Shown here one piece after another: positions 17,652-26,105 of a stretch of 64,000 nucleotides of DNA. The position numbers and the translations under genes are program-made. The stretch is from Pseudoduganella violacea (GTDB lineage: Bacteria > Pseudomonadota > Gammaproteobacteria > Burkholderiales > Burkholderiaceae_D): contig NZ_JACHXD010000023.1 of assembly GCF_014191875.1 (NCBI RefSeq), forward strand, positions 19,780 to 83,779. The letters run 5' to 3'. Under the pieces are notes generated by a model, which had not been told where the DNA came from, ran no database searches, and saw only the letters and a program-made list of their open reading frames with translations. The stretch's first letter is position 1. Each line of letters starts with the position of its first letter.

Positions 17652-18605
17652 ATGGACCGCCCACCGCCCACGCCCGCCGCCGCACCGGCCGACACCGTCG
17701 AGCTCGATACGGCGGCGCTGCGCGCCTGGCCGCTGCCGCAGCCGCAGCCCGACAGCGACAAGGAGGTGCGCGGCCATGTGCTGGTGGTGGCCGGTTCGCG
17801 CGAGATCCCGGGCGCGGCGCTGCTGGCCGCCACGGCCGCCTTGCGCGCCGGCGCGGGCAAGCTCAGCGTAGCGACCGCGGCCAGCGTGGCGCCGCAACTG
17901 GCGCTGCTGCTGCCCGAGGCGCGCGTGCTGGGCCTAGCGGAGACCGCGAACGGCGGCTTCGCGCTGGAGGGCGCGCGCCGCATTAGCGAGCTGGCCGGCC
18001 AGGCCGATGCCTTGCTGCTCGGCCCCGGCATGCAGGACGAAGCCGCCACGGCCGAGCTGGTGCATGCCCTGCTGCCGCGTTTCAGCCACTGCCGCGTGAT
18101 CCTCGACGCCACCGCCATGGCCGTGGTCCATCCGCGCGGCGAGCCGCATCTGCTGGCCGATCCCGTGGACTGGGAACACTTCCGCTTCGCCACGCCGGTG
18201 CTGTTGACGCCGCACGCGGGGGAACTGGCCCGCCTCAGCGGCGCGGCCAAGGAAGCAATTGTGCAGGATCCGTATGCCGCCGCCACCCGCGCGGCGGCAC
18301 GCTGGAATGCCGTGCTGGCGCTGAAAGGCGCGACCACGGTGCTGGCCGCCCCCGGCGGCGAACTGTGGCGCCATCGCGGCGGCAATACCGGTCTGGCCAG
18401 CTCCGGCTCGGGCGATGTGCTGGCCGGTCTGATCGCCGGACTGGCGGCGCGCGGCGCGACGCTGGCCCAGGCGGCCGCCTGGGGCGTTGCCCTGCATGCG
18501 GCGGCGGGCGAGCAGTTGGCCTTGCGGGCCGGCACGCTCGGCTACCTGGCGCGCGAAATCGCCGCCGAAATCCCCGCCCTGCTGCGCAGTCTCGCGCCGG
18601 ACTAA
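17652..18605 (+). CDS. nnrD: ADP-dependent NAD(P)H-hydrate dehydratase
   Basis: A 317-residue ribokinase-like enzyme that repairs damaged, hydrated NAD(P)H using ADP (ATP in eukaryotes). Signatures: GHVLVVAGSREIPGAALLAA (start of the carbohydrate-kinase core), LLGPGM, LTPHAGELARL, and the anion-hole/catalytic GSGDVLAGLIAGL with the general-base aspartate. The N-terminal epimerase domain (NnrE) found in E. coli fusions is absent, so this is the stand-alone dehydratase. The Pro/Ala-rich N-terminal 30 residues are probably disordered. Encoded 9 bp after the histidine phosphatase gene. Confidence 0.92.
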   Translation: MDRPPPTPAAAPADTVELDTAALRAWPLPQPQPDSDKEVRGHVLVVAGSREIPGAALLAATAALRAGAGKLSVATAASVAPQLALLLPEARVLGLAETANGGFALEGARRISELAGQADALLLGPGMQDEAATAELVHALLPRFSHCRVILDATAMAVVHPRGEPHLLADPVDWEHFRFATPVLLTPHAGELARLSGAAKEAIVQDPYAAATRAAARWNAVLALKGATTVLAAPGGELWRHRGGNTGLASSGSGDVLAGLIAGLAARGATLAQAAAWGVALHAAAGEQLALRAGTLGYLAREIAAEIPALLRSLAPD

Positions 18606-18674
18606 AGCGGCGTGCAAGCAGCCGCCCGCGCGGCGGCCCATCTTTACCGTAGCGACTCTTCGAAAGGACTTATC

Positions 18675-19217
18675 ATGGCACCGTTGAAATCCACCCTCCC
18701 CTATTGGCGCGGCGCCCTGGCCGCGGCGCTGGCAGCCGTACTGGCAGGCGGCTTGCTCAGCGCCTGCAAAAACCGCGACGTCGACACCACCAGCGGCCCG
18801 ACCGCGGGCAGCCCGGCCACCACGCCGAGCGGCACCACGGGCGGCACCACACCCGATACCGGCGGCACCGGCACGGCCACCTCGCCCGCTTCGCCCAGTT
18901 CGCCTACCGCGCCGGACAATACGTCCCAGCCCGGCACCGGCACCCCCGATACCACGCCATCGTCCGGCGGCAGCAGCACCACGCCCCCCACCGGCAGCAG
19001 CGGCACACCGGGCAGCTCCGGCACGTCCGGCAGCGGCGGCAGTTCAGGCACCTCGGGCAGTTCTGGCTCCTCGGGCACTTCCGGCAGTTCTGGCACCTCC
19101 GGCAGTTCCGGAACCTCGGGCAACTCGGGCACCTCCGGCACATCAGGAACGTCCGGCAGCTCCGGCACCATGCCGGCCACGCCGCCGCGCGACGACAAAA
19201 AACCGCCACGCTACTAA
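18675..19217 (+). CDS. Gly/Ser/Thr-repeat lipoprotein
   Basis: A 180-residue lipoprotein. After a signal peptide with lipobox (LLSACKN) almost the whole chain is low complexity: a Thr/Pro/Gly-rich part (about 25-110) and then GSSGTS-like hexad repeats (about 110-165), ending in a basic tail DDKKPPRY. Such chains are disordered and may form a flexible, possibly glycosylated surface spacer. AAAGGA precedes the chosen ATG. The repeat tract produces a long mirror frame on the other strand, which I discount. No domain is recognised. Confidence 0.75.
   Translation: MAPLKSTLPYWRGALAAALAAVLAGGLLSACKNRDVDTTSGPTAGSPATTPSGTTGGTTPDTGGTGTATSPASPSSPTAPDNTSQPGTGTPDTTPSSGGSSTTPPTGSSGTPGSSGTSGSGGSSGTSGSSGSSGTSGSSGTSGSSGTSGNSGTSGTSGTSGSSGTMPATPPRDDKKPPRY
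19012..19172 (+). repeat. Tandem GSSGTS-coding hexad repeat
   Basis: Degenerate tandem 9- and 18-base units of the form GGCAGCTCCGGCACC encode Gly-Ser-Ser/Thr-Gly-Thr-Ser runs inside the lipoprotein. Codons vary between units (GGCAGTTCTGG, GGCACCTCCGG), indicating selection for the amino acid pattern rather than fresh slippage. Confidence 0.75.
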
Positions 19218-19240
19218 GCACCGCCCCTTGGCCGCGGCAT

Positions 19241-19276
19241 AAAAAAAGCCGGCGCCTCCCGCGGGAGGATGCCGGC
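19241..19276 (-). terminator. Intrinsic terminator of fadL
   Basis: Inverted arms AGCCGGC and GCCGGCT enclose an inner CCTCCCGCGGGAGG palindrome. On the minus strand the stem is followed by seven T residues (19247-19241), as expected for the end of the fadL transcript. It also lies 24 bp after the convergent lipoprotein stop. Confidence 0.85.
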
Positions 19277-19323
19277 TGTTGCGCGCTGCGCCTTGGCCTG
19301 GGCCAAAGCGCGCAGGCGTTCGC

Positions 19324-20739
19324 TTAGAACTGGTGGTTGTACGCCACGCCCAGCAGTTGCAGGTGGGTCTGGTAAGTACCTTTGGTCAGTTCGCCGTTGC
19401 CGGTGCAGTTGTGCATCAGCGGGCTGCAGTTGTTGCGGTAGTTGGTGTTACCATCCTTGAAGGCCAGGTAGCTGTAAGCCAGGTCGATCGACGATTTTGG
19501 CGTCAGCTTGTAGTTCAAGCCCAGGGACAGCTGGTTGCGGTCGCTGTCCGGCAGGGCGGCGTGGCGCAGCTCGTCGCTGCGCACCGGCGCCTGGTCGTGG
19601 GCGATGCCGCCGCGCAGGGTCAGCTTGTCGTCGAACTTGTAGTTCGCGCCCAGCGACACGCGCCAGGTGTTTTTCCAGTTCTGGCGGATCACCTCATCGC
19701 CTTCGCCGGTGTCGACGAACTGGATGTTCAAGTCTTTCAGACGCGAGTGGCGGGTCCAAGTCACGTCAGCCATGCCGGCCCACTTGTCGTTGAACTGGTG
19801 GAAGGCGTTGACGGACAGGGTTTCCGGCGTGCGCAGCTCAACCAGGGCGGGCGAGTTTTTCTTGCGCGAAGCCGCTTGCAGCACCTTGTTGACGACCGGA
19901 TCGGCCGTCACGCTGGAGAAGTCCCAGGTCGCGCCGCCTTTCAGCTTGTGCGAGATGGAAGAGCGGTAAGCGATACCGAAACGGGTGTCCTTGTCCAGGC
20001 TGAACAGATAGCCCACATTGAAGCCGAAGCCCCAATCCTTGCCGTTCATGGTGGCGTGGCCATCTTGCGCGGTGCGCAGCGCGGCCGGATTGCCGCCCAG
20101 GGCAGCGATCTGCTGGGCCATCGCGCCGCTGGCGCCGCTGGCGACCAGGGCTTGCACCGAACCGGGCACGTCCACGCCCTGGCCCAGCTTGGCTTTCATG
20201 AACTCGGCGCTGATGCCGAAGCCGAAGGCGTGCTGCTCATTGAGCTTGAACGAAGCCGATGGGTTCAGGGTGATCGATTCGAGCTTGATATTGGTCAGCG
20301 CGTAGCGGCCGGACCAGTTGTTGTCGTAATCGATTTTGGTGCCGTAAGGCACGAACATGCCCATGCCGACGGTCCATTGCTGGTTCAGCTGGTGGCTCAG
20401 GTAGAACGAGGGCGCGGCCACGGCGTTCGGCGCGTAGTCGCCCTGGGTCTGCAGGCCGCCGGTCGAGGTGCCGGTGAAGCGCTTGGAGCCGCTGTCGGCG
20501 AACGTCGAGTGCGGGACGACGACGGTCAGGCCGCCGGTCGCCTGCGTGCCTTGCAGGCGGCTCAGACCCGCAGCATTGGAAAAGAGGGTGGACGCGTCGG
20601 CCGCTTCCGCGCCATTGGCATCGGCCGTGCCTTGGGCGCCGACGCTCTGGGAACCGAAACGGTAGCCGGATGCGGCCGCATTCAGGGAGGCGGCAGCCAG
20701 GGCAGCCGCGATGATCAGGGACAGAGTGTTCTTATTCAT
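19324..20739 (-). CDS. fadL: FadL-type outer-membrane fatty acid transporter
   Basis: A 471-residue outer-membrane beta-barrel of the Toluene_X/FadL family, a channel for long-chain fatty acids and other hydrophobic compounds. Signal peptide cleaved after LNAAA. The mature N-terminus SGYRFGSQSVGAQGTADANG and DASTLFSNAAGL is the conserved hatch segment (usually N-P-A-G-L; here SNAAGL). WSGRYALTNIKLESITLNPS is another family signature, and the chain ends in a terminal Phe typical of barrel proteins. The promoter must lie in the 174-bp gap to the RND operon. It could supply substrate to oleate hydratase, but that is inference. Confidence 0.92.
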   Translation of the reverse strand: MNKNTLSLIIAAALAAASLNAAASGYRFGSQSVGAQGTADANGAEAADASTLFSNAAGLSRLQGTQATGGLTVVVPHSTFADSGSKRFTGTSTGGLQTQGDYAPNAVAAPSFYLSHQLNQQWTVGMGMFVPYGTKIDYDNNWSGRYALTNIKLESITLNPSASFKLNEQHAFGFGISAEFMKAKLGQGVDVPGSVQALVASGASGAMAQQIAALGGNPAALRTAQDGHATMNGKDWGFGFNVGYLFSLDKDTRFGIAYRSSISHKLKGGATWDFSSVTADPVVNKVLQAASRKKNSPALVELRTPETLSVNAFHQFNDKWAGMADVTWTRHSRLKDLNIQFVDTGEGDEVIRQNWKNTWRVSLGANYKFDDKLTLRGGIAHDQAPVRSDELRHAALPDSDRNQLSLGLNYKLTPKSSIDLAYSYLAFKDGNTNYRNNCSPLMHNCTGNGELTKGTYQTHLQLLGVAYNHQF

Positions 20740-20857
20740 ATGTATTAAGTCTCACTATTTTCACGGGTATGTCGGATCGCCGACGGCAGGAAAGCCGCCG
20801 CGAACCGCGAGCATACACCATAAAATAAGAACGTACGTGCAAAAAAGTTAGGCAGCC

Positions 20858-20889
20858 AAAAAACAAAAGGGACCGCAGTCCCTTTTGTT
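20858..20889 (-). terminator. Intrinsic terminator of the RND operon
   Basis: AACAAAAGGGAC (20862-20873) and GTCCCTTTTGTT (20878-20889) form a perfect 12-bp stem with a CGCA loop. A T-run follows on the minus strand. It ends the adaptor-permease transcript 25 bp after the permease stop codon. Confidence 0.88.
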
Positions 20890-20913
20890 GCAAGCTTGCT
20901 ACCCAGTAACTTC

Positions 20914-23900
20914 TTATGCGCTAGCCTTGCGCGGCGCGCGGCGTCCGCCGATCAGCAGGAACAGGGCGCGCAAGGCGCGGAACAGCAGGCGCACGAAAAC
21001 CAGGGTCAGCAGCGCTTCGACCAAGGTCAGCAGGAAGGCCACGATGGCCGGCCAGCGCGCCAGGCGGCGCTGGAACTTGGCCGCCATGCGGTCGCGCGCG
21101 ATCTCGATGCTGTCGTAGAAGGTCGGCACCACCAGCAGGGTCAGGATGGTCGAGGTGATCGTGCCGCCGATGATGGCGATCGCCAACGGACGGTAGAACT
21201 CGCCGCCCTCGCCCAGGCCGATGGCCACCGGCAGCATGCCGGCGATCAGGGCGAAGGTCGTCATCAGGATCGGGCGCAGGCGCATGCGGCCCGCATACAT
21301 CAGCGCATCCTCGCGGTTAAAGCCCTCTTCCTCGCGCTTGCGCGCCGCGTCGAGCAGCAAGATGGCATTCTTGGCCACCAGGCCCATCAGCATGATGATG
21401 CCGATAAAGCTCATCAGATTCAGCGTGCCGCCCGTCAGGATCAGGGCCAGCACCACGCCGATCAGGGACAGCGGCAGCGACAGCATCACCGCGCCCGGCG
21501 CCGTGAACGAGCCGAACTGCATCACCAGGATCAGGTACATCAGGCCGATGCCCGAGATCAGGGCGATGAACATCTGGGTGAACACTTCCTGCTGGTCCTT
21601 GCCGGCGCCGCCCAGGTCCAGGCCATAGCCGGGCGGGAAGTCCATGGCCTTGGCCAGTTTCATGGCTTCGGCCGTCACTTCGCCCGAAGAGCGGCCTTCG
21701 ACGTTGGCCGAGACCGAAATCGAGCGCTTGCCATTCTTGTGACGGATGGTGGCCGGGCCCTTGCCCATGGTCACGGTGGCGATCTGGTCCAGCGGCACCA
21801 TCTGGTTGGTGCCGGTCACGCCGATCGGCAGGCGCTCGATGTTCTCGGCGCTGGTGCGGTCGTCCGGATGCAGGCGCACCGCCACGTCGCGCGTCTCGCC
21901 GGTCGGGTCGACCCAGTCGCCCACCTCGATGCCGGCAAAGGCGACGCGCAGCGATTGCGCAGCGTCGCCGGCGGAAATGCCCATGGAGTTCGCCAGACCG
22001 CGGTTCAGTTCGATCTGCATCTCGTCTTTCGGGTCAAGCTCGGACAAGCCGACGTCGACCGCGCCCGGCACCTGGCGCAGCTTGGCCATGAAATCGTTGG
22101 TGATCTGGATCAGCTTACGCGAATCGGGACCGGTGAATTCGATCTGCACCGGCTTGCGCGCATTATTGGACAGGTCGTCGAGCACCACGAATTCGCCGCC
22201 GACCAGCTGGGCCATTTTCTGGCGCAGCTCGATCGCCACCTCGGTGGCCGAGCGCTTGCGCTCATGCTTCTTGCCGATGTCGACATAGATGCGGCCGCCG
22301 CTCAGGTTGACATAGGTGCTGGTGGCCTTGGTTTCCGGCAGGGTATGGGCCATCTGGGCCGCCTTGTCCAGCTTCAGGCGGCTGTATTCCAGGCTGCTCG
22401 AGGACGGCGTGCGCACCTCGATGGCCAGGGTGCCGAAGTCGGACTTCGGCAGGAAGCTCGAACCGCCCACGGTGGCCTGCAGCGCCAGCGCGGCGATGAA
22501 GCTGGCCAGCGCGATGGCGCCCATCCATTTACGGTGGTGCAGCGCCCAGGCGATCACATGGCCGTAGCGGTCGGCCTGGCGGTCGAACCAGTGGTTGAAC
22601 TTGTCCAGCACCTTGCCGATGCCTTTTTTCGGCGCCGTATGGTGGTCCGGCGGGTCGCCCCAGAAGGCCGACAGCATCGGGTCGAGCGTGAAGGAGATGA
22701 ACAGCGACACGGCCACCGAGCAGGTCACGGTCAGCGCGAACGGACGGAACCATTCGCCCGAGATGCCGGGCATGAAGGCCACGGGAATGAACACGGCCAT
22801 GATGGAGAAGGTGGTCGCCGCCACGGCCAGGCCGATTTCGGCCGTGCCTTCCAGCGCCGCCTTGCGGCGGTCCGAACCCAGCTGCATATGGCGCACGATG
22901 TTTTCGCGCACCACGATGGCGTCGTCGATCAGCACGCCGATCGCCAGCGACAGGCCGAGCAGGGTCATGAAGTTCAAGGTGAAGCCGCACAGCCAGACCG
23001 CGATAAAGGCCGCGATCACCGACGTCGGCAGCGACAGCGCCGTGATCAGGGTCGAGCGCCAGGAATTGAGGAAGGCGTAGACCACGAAAATGGTCAGCAC
23101 GGCGCCGAAGACCAGGGCCTCGATCACGTTGTTCAGGCTGCTTTGCGCATCCTTGCCGCCATCCTGGGTCACTTCCATGGAGGTGCCATCAGGCAACTCC
23201 TTATTGATTTCCTCGACCAGCTTGCGCGTGGCCTTGGCCACGCTGACGGTGGAGGCGTCGCGCGAGCGGATGATGGAAAGGCCGACATTCGACTTGCCGC
23301 TGCGCAGGCTCAGATTATTGATTTCGGCAAAACCGTCCTCGATCGTGGCCAATTGGCCCAGGCGGATCACTTCGTCGCCGCGGCGCTTGACCACCACGTC
23401 CTGGAATTCTTCGGGCCGCTCGATGCGGCCCACCAGGCGGATGCTTTTCTCTTCCAGGCTGCCGCGCACCTTGCCCACCGGCGCATTGGTGTTTTGCAGG
23501 CGCAGGGCATTGGTCACTTCGGCCACCGAGACATTGAACTCGCGCAACTTCTCGGCGCGCAGCAGCACCGACAGCTCGCGCCGCAGCGAACCGTTGACAT
23601 TGACCACGGCCACGCCGTCGAGGGCGCGGAAGCGGTCGGCCAGCTGGTCTTCGGCCAGGCGCGAAATCGCCGCATGCGACTGGGTGCGCGAGGAGATCGA
23701 CAACTGCATCACGGGCTGGGCCGAGGGGTCGAAGCGCTGCAGGATCGGCTCGCGCATCTCGAGCGGCAGCTTGTAGCGCACCGACGCGATCGAATTGCGG
23801 ATCTCGTCGGACGCCTCGATCAAGTTCTTGGTGAAGTTGAACTGCATCTCGATGCGCGCGCTGCCTTCATTGGCCTGGCTGTTCACCTCGGTCACGCCGG

Positions 23901-24123
23901 TAATGCTTTGCAGCGATTTTTCCAGGCGGTTCACGATCTCGCGCTCCACCGTCTCGGGCGAGGCGCCCGGGTACGGGATGCTGACGATGATCACCGGCAC
24001 TTCCACGTCCGGATTCTGGTTGACGCGCAGCTTGCTCAGCGCGAGCAAGCCCATGCACATCATCGCCAGGATCAGCACGATCATGGCGACGGGCCGCTTG
24101 ATACTGAAATTGGACAGGAACAT
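20914..24123 (-). CDS. RND multidrug efflux permease (HAE1 type)
   Basis: A 1069-residue inner-membrane proton antiporter. The N-terminus FLSNFSIKRPVAMIVLILAM, two periplasmic porter/docking loops, and the TM4 proton-relay region (GLSLAIGVLIDDAIVVRENI, with adjacent Asp residues) are typical. The C-terminal half repeats this plan. After the usual last helix (near TITSTILTLLVVPTFYDSIE) it carries about 65 extra residues with another strongly hydrophobic stretch (WPAIVAFLLTLVEALLTLVF), suggesting one or two added helices. It starts 3 bp after the adaptor gene stop. No TolC partner is adjacent. Drug specificity cannot be read from the sequence. Confidence 0.93.
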   Translation of the reverse strand: MFLSNFSIKRPVAMIVLILAMMCMGLLALSKLRVNQNPDVEVPVIIVSIPYPGASPETVEREIVNRLEKSLQSITGVTEVNSQANEGSARIEMQFNFTKNLIEASDEIRNSIASVRYKLPLEMREPILQRFDPSAQPVMQLSISSRTQSHAAISRLAEDQLADRFRALDGVAVVNVNGSLRRELSVLLRAEKLREFNVSVAEVTNALRLQNTNAPVGKVRGSLEEKSIRLVGRIERPEEFQDVVVKRRGDEVIRLGQLATIEDGFAEINNLSLRSGKSNVGLSIIRSRDASTVSVAKATRKLVEEINKELPDGTSMEVTQDGGKDAQSSLNNVIEALVFGAVLTIFVVYAFLNSWRSTLITALSLPTSVIAAFIAVWLCGFTLNFMTLLGLSLAIGVLIDDAIVVRENIVRHMQLGSDRRKAALEGTAEIGLAVAATTFSIMAVFIPVAFMPGISGEWFRPFALTVTCSVAVSLFISFTLDPMLSAFWGDPPDHHTAPKKGIGKVLDKFNHWFDRQADRYGHVIAWALHHRKWMGAIALASFIAALALQATVGGSSFLPKSDFGTLAIEVRTPSSSSLEYSRLKLDKAAQMAHTLPETKATSTYVNLSGGRIYVDIGKKHERKRSATEVAIELRQKMAQLVGGEFVVLDDLSNNARKPVQIEFTGPDSRKLIQITNDFMAKLRQVPGAVDVGLSELDPKDEMQIELNRGLANSMGISAGDAAQSLRVAFAGIEVGDWVDPTGETRDVAVRLHPDDRTSAENIERLPIGVTGTNQMVPLDQIATVTMGKGPATIRHKNGKRSISVSANVEGRSSGEVTAEAMKLAKAMDFPPGYGLDLGGAGKDQQEVFTQMFIALISGIGLMYLILVMQFGSFTAPGAVMLSLPLSLIGVVLALILTGGTLNLMSFIGIIMLMGLVAKNAILLLDAARKREEEGFNREDALMYAGRMRLRPILMTTFALIAGMLPVAIGLGEGGEFYRPLAIAIIGGTITSTILTLLVVPTFYDSIEIARDRMAAKFQRRLARWPAIVAFLLTLVEALLTLVFVRLLFRALRALFLLIGGRRAPRKASA

Positions 24124-24126
24124 GGT

Positions 24127-25317
24127 TTAGTTTCCTTTGCTGACGGCGGCCGGGGTCACGGCGGCGGAAGCGACGGCCTTGGGCGCGGCCAGCTCGATCT
24201 TCTGCCCTTCCTTGAAGCTCGAGGCCGGCGCGCGCAGCACCATGTCGCCGGCGGCCAGGCCGCTCTGCACCTGCCACAGGCCGCTGCGCGCATCGCGCGT
24301 GCCGATCGCCAGGCTGACCTTGCTCAAGGTCTTGTCCTTGACGCGCCAGGCATAGGAGCTGTCGCCCTGGCGCACCAGGGCCGTTTCCGGCACCATCAGG
24401 GCCGCCGTAGTTTCCGCTTCGATGCGGCCTTCGGCATACAGGCCGGCCACGCGCGGCAGATTGCTGCCGGCGAACTCGACCAGCACCTCGACCTGGCGCG
24501 TGACCGGGTTGGCGGCCGGATCGACGCGCTTGACCTTGCCGTTGAACTGCTGGCCCGGATACCCATTGATGCGGAACAGCGCCGGCTGGCCCACCTTGAC
24601 CACGCCGATCTTGTCGGCCGACACCAGGCCTTCGAAGCGCATCGAGGCCGGATCGACCACTTTGACCAATTCCTTGCCGATCTGGGCCGTGTCGCCGTTC
24701 GACACCTTGCGCTCGCTGACGATGCCGTCGAACGGCGCGCGCACCAGGGTGCGCGACAGCTGCTGGTTGGCCGAGACCGACTTGGCCTTGGCCGCCGCCA
24801 GGTCGCTCAGCGCGTTATTGCGCCGCACTTCGGCGTCTTCCAGGGCCTGGGCCGACGCCATGCCGGAAGCGCGCAGGGTTTTCTGGCGGCTCAGCATGCG
24901 CTCAGCCTGCTCCATGGCCTGGGTTTGGGCGCGCACCGCCTCATTCGCCGAATTCAGGCTGTCGCGCAGCGAGGTATCGTCCAGGCGCACCAGCAAGTCG
25001 CCCTTCCTGACCGCCTCGCCATTTTCTTTCAGCACCTGCACCACCACGGCGCCCACTTCGGCGCGCAGGTCGGCCTTGCGCTCGGGCTGGATGGAGCCGG
25101 TGATCACGGGGCCGGACGCCAGCGCGTTCGATTCCACCGTCACCAAGTCTTCCGAGGAGATCAGCAACGGTCCCGCCGCCGCCTTCTTGTCGCCCCCTTT
25201 CTCGGCATTGGCCTGGGCCGACGCGCCGGCGCCGGCTTTTTCCGGCGCCTTGTCCGCCTTGCCGCAAGCGGCAAGAGCTGTGGCGACGGCGAGAGCTATT
25301 AAGGAAGTGCGCAACAT
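24127..25317 (-). CDS. RND efflux periplasmic adaptor lipoprotein
   Basis: A 396-residue membrane-fusion lipoprotein. Start chosen at 25317: signal peptide MLRTSLIALAVATALAACG with lipobox LAAC and CGGAGAT upstream; the extra 33 residues upstream are unlike a signal peptide. An Ala/Lys-rich linker is followed by lipoyl halves (VGAVVVQVLKENGEAVRKGD and LVRAPFDGIVSERKVSNGD), a coiled-coil hairpin between them, beta-barrel (FEGLVSADKIGVVKVGQPAL) and membrane-proximal domains. It bridges the permease encoded just downstream to an outer-membrane channel encoded elsewhere. Confidence 0.92.
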   Translation of the reverse strand: MLRTSLIALAVATALAACGKADKAPEKAGAGASAQANAEKGGDKKAAAGPLLISSEDLVTVESNALASGPVITGSIQPERKADLRAEVGAVVVQVLKENGEAVRKGDLLVRLDDTSLRDSLNSANEAVRAQTQAMEQAERMLSRQKTLRASGMASAQALEDAEVRRNNALSDLAAAKAKSVSANQQLSRTLVRAPFDGIVSERKVSNGDTAQIGKELVKVVDPASMRFEGLVSADKIGVVKVGQPALFRINGYPGQQFNGKVKRVDPAANPVTRQVEVLVEFAGSNLPRVAGLYAEGRIEAETTAALMVPETALVRQGDSSYAWRVKDKTLSKVSLAIGTRDARSGLWQVQSGLAAGDMVLRAPASSFKEGQKIELAAPKAVASAAVTPAAVSKGN

Positions 25318-25499
25318 AGAATATCTCCGAGAAGTTGGACGATTACGTTTTATTAATATTTTGACCCAAACTACGAGGCGCAAAGTATCTCCGACCCCTC
25401 TGGGACCGTCAATCAAGATGCGTATGGAGTGACAGTTTTTGTGGCTGGACTGCGAAAAACGTGGATAAACGGTAAGCAGTCCTGAACGGCAGAGAAATT

Positions 25500-25515
25500 A
25501 GTACAGAAATGTACT
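25500..25515. promoter_or_regulatory. Short palindrome upstream of RND operon
   Basis: AGTACA-GAAA-TGTACT is a perfect 6-bp inverted repeat about 185 bp upstream of the adaptor start. No regulator gene lies next to it, so a role as repressor operator is only a guess. Confidence 0.25.
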
Positions 25516-25530
25516 TTTCCCGTAGATCAA

Positions 25531-25551
25531 GACCGGGGTAATGCCCCGGTC
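25531..25551 (-). terminator. Hairpin terminator of PAP2 gene
   Basis: GACCGGGG (25531-25538) and CCCCGGTC (25544-25551) form a perfect 8-bp stem with a TAATG loop, about 20 bp after the PAP2 stop. The T-run on the minus strand is poor, so efficiency is uncertain. Confidence 0.6.
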
Positions 25552-25571
25552 TGGTGCAAACGTTGCCGCGC

Positions 25572-25994
25572 TCAGCCGCGGGCGAACAGCGCGTGGATCA
25601 GGTGGCCCATGGCGATGCCGGTGGCCAGCCCGCCCAGGATTTCGGCCACGGTATGGCCCATGCGCTCGCGCAAGCCCTGGTGGCCGGTGTCGTCCTTGGC
25701 CAGGCGGTTGATGGCGGCGGCTTGGCGGCCGACGTGCTGGCGCAGGCTGTTGGCGTCGATGATGACGATGAAGCACAGGGTCACGGCCACGCCGAAAGCC
25801 GGATGGCCGATGCCCTCGCGCAGCGCGATCAGGGTGGCCATGCTGGAGACGACGGCGCTATGGTTGCTGGGGAAGCCGCCATTGCCGACCAGATTGAAGG
25901 CCCAGCGCCGCGCGCGCGCGCTATTGATCAGGAATTTGATGGGACCCACCACGGTCCAGGTCATTACGGGGGTCAGAAGATAGGCGAGATCCAT
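25572..25994 (-). CDS. Divergent PAP2 (DUF212) family membrane protein
   Basis: A 140-residue protein. GNGGFPSNHSAVVSSMATLI is the DUF212 version of the phosphatase SxH motif, followed by IDANSLRQHVGRQAAAINRL and GHTVAEILGGLATGIAMGHL, all family landmarks. Three or four transmembrane helices. I start at 25994, where AAAAGGA precedes the ATG at good distance; the in-frame ATG at 26039 adds 15 residues without family support. Members are assumed to be membrane phosphatase-like proteins, but their activity is untested to my knowledge. It is divergent from the DUF475 gene. Confidence 0.85.
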   Translation of the reverse strand: MDLAYLLTPVMTWTVVGPIKFLINSARARRWAFNLVGNGGFPSNHSAVVSSMATLIALREGIGHPAFGVAVTLCFIVIIDANSLRQHVGRQAAAINRLAKDDTGHQGLRERMGHTVAEILGGLATGIAMGHLIHALFARG

Positions 25995-26105
25995 TGCAAG
26001 AAATCCTTTTAGGCAATTCAACATTATGGCAGAACGCACGGACCGGGCGGAAGCGGCTGTTATAAAATCCGCACACTATAAAAAACCATACGGGGTAGCA
26101 GGACG

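Noticed and set aside
18701..19198. Minus-strand frame rich in Pro-Glu-Val/Leu repeats
   Set aside because: It is the reverse reading of the Gly/Ser/Thr repeat of the lipoprotein; no ribosome-binding site or independent support.
20896..25302. Very long plus-strand reading frame (1468 codons) opposite the RND operon
   Set aside because: It is the mirror of two clear RND genes; its product is a His/Gln/Arg/Asp-rich mix without domains, typical of GC-rich antisense frames.
25400..25571. RND operator for a TetR-type repressor
   Set aside because: The AGTACA/TGTACT palindrome is short and no regulator gene is adjacent; kept only as a low-confidence site.
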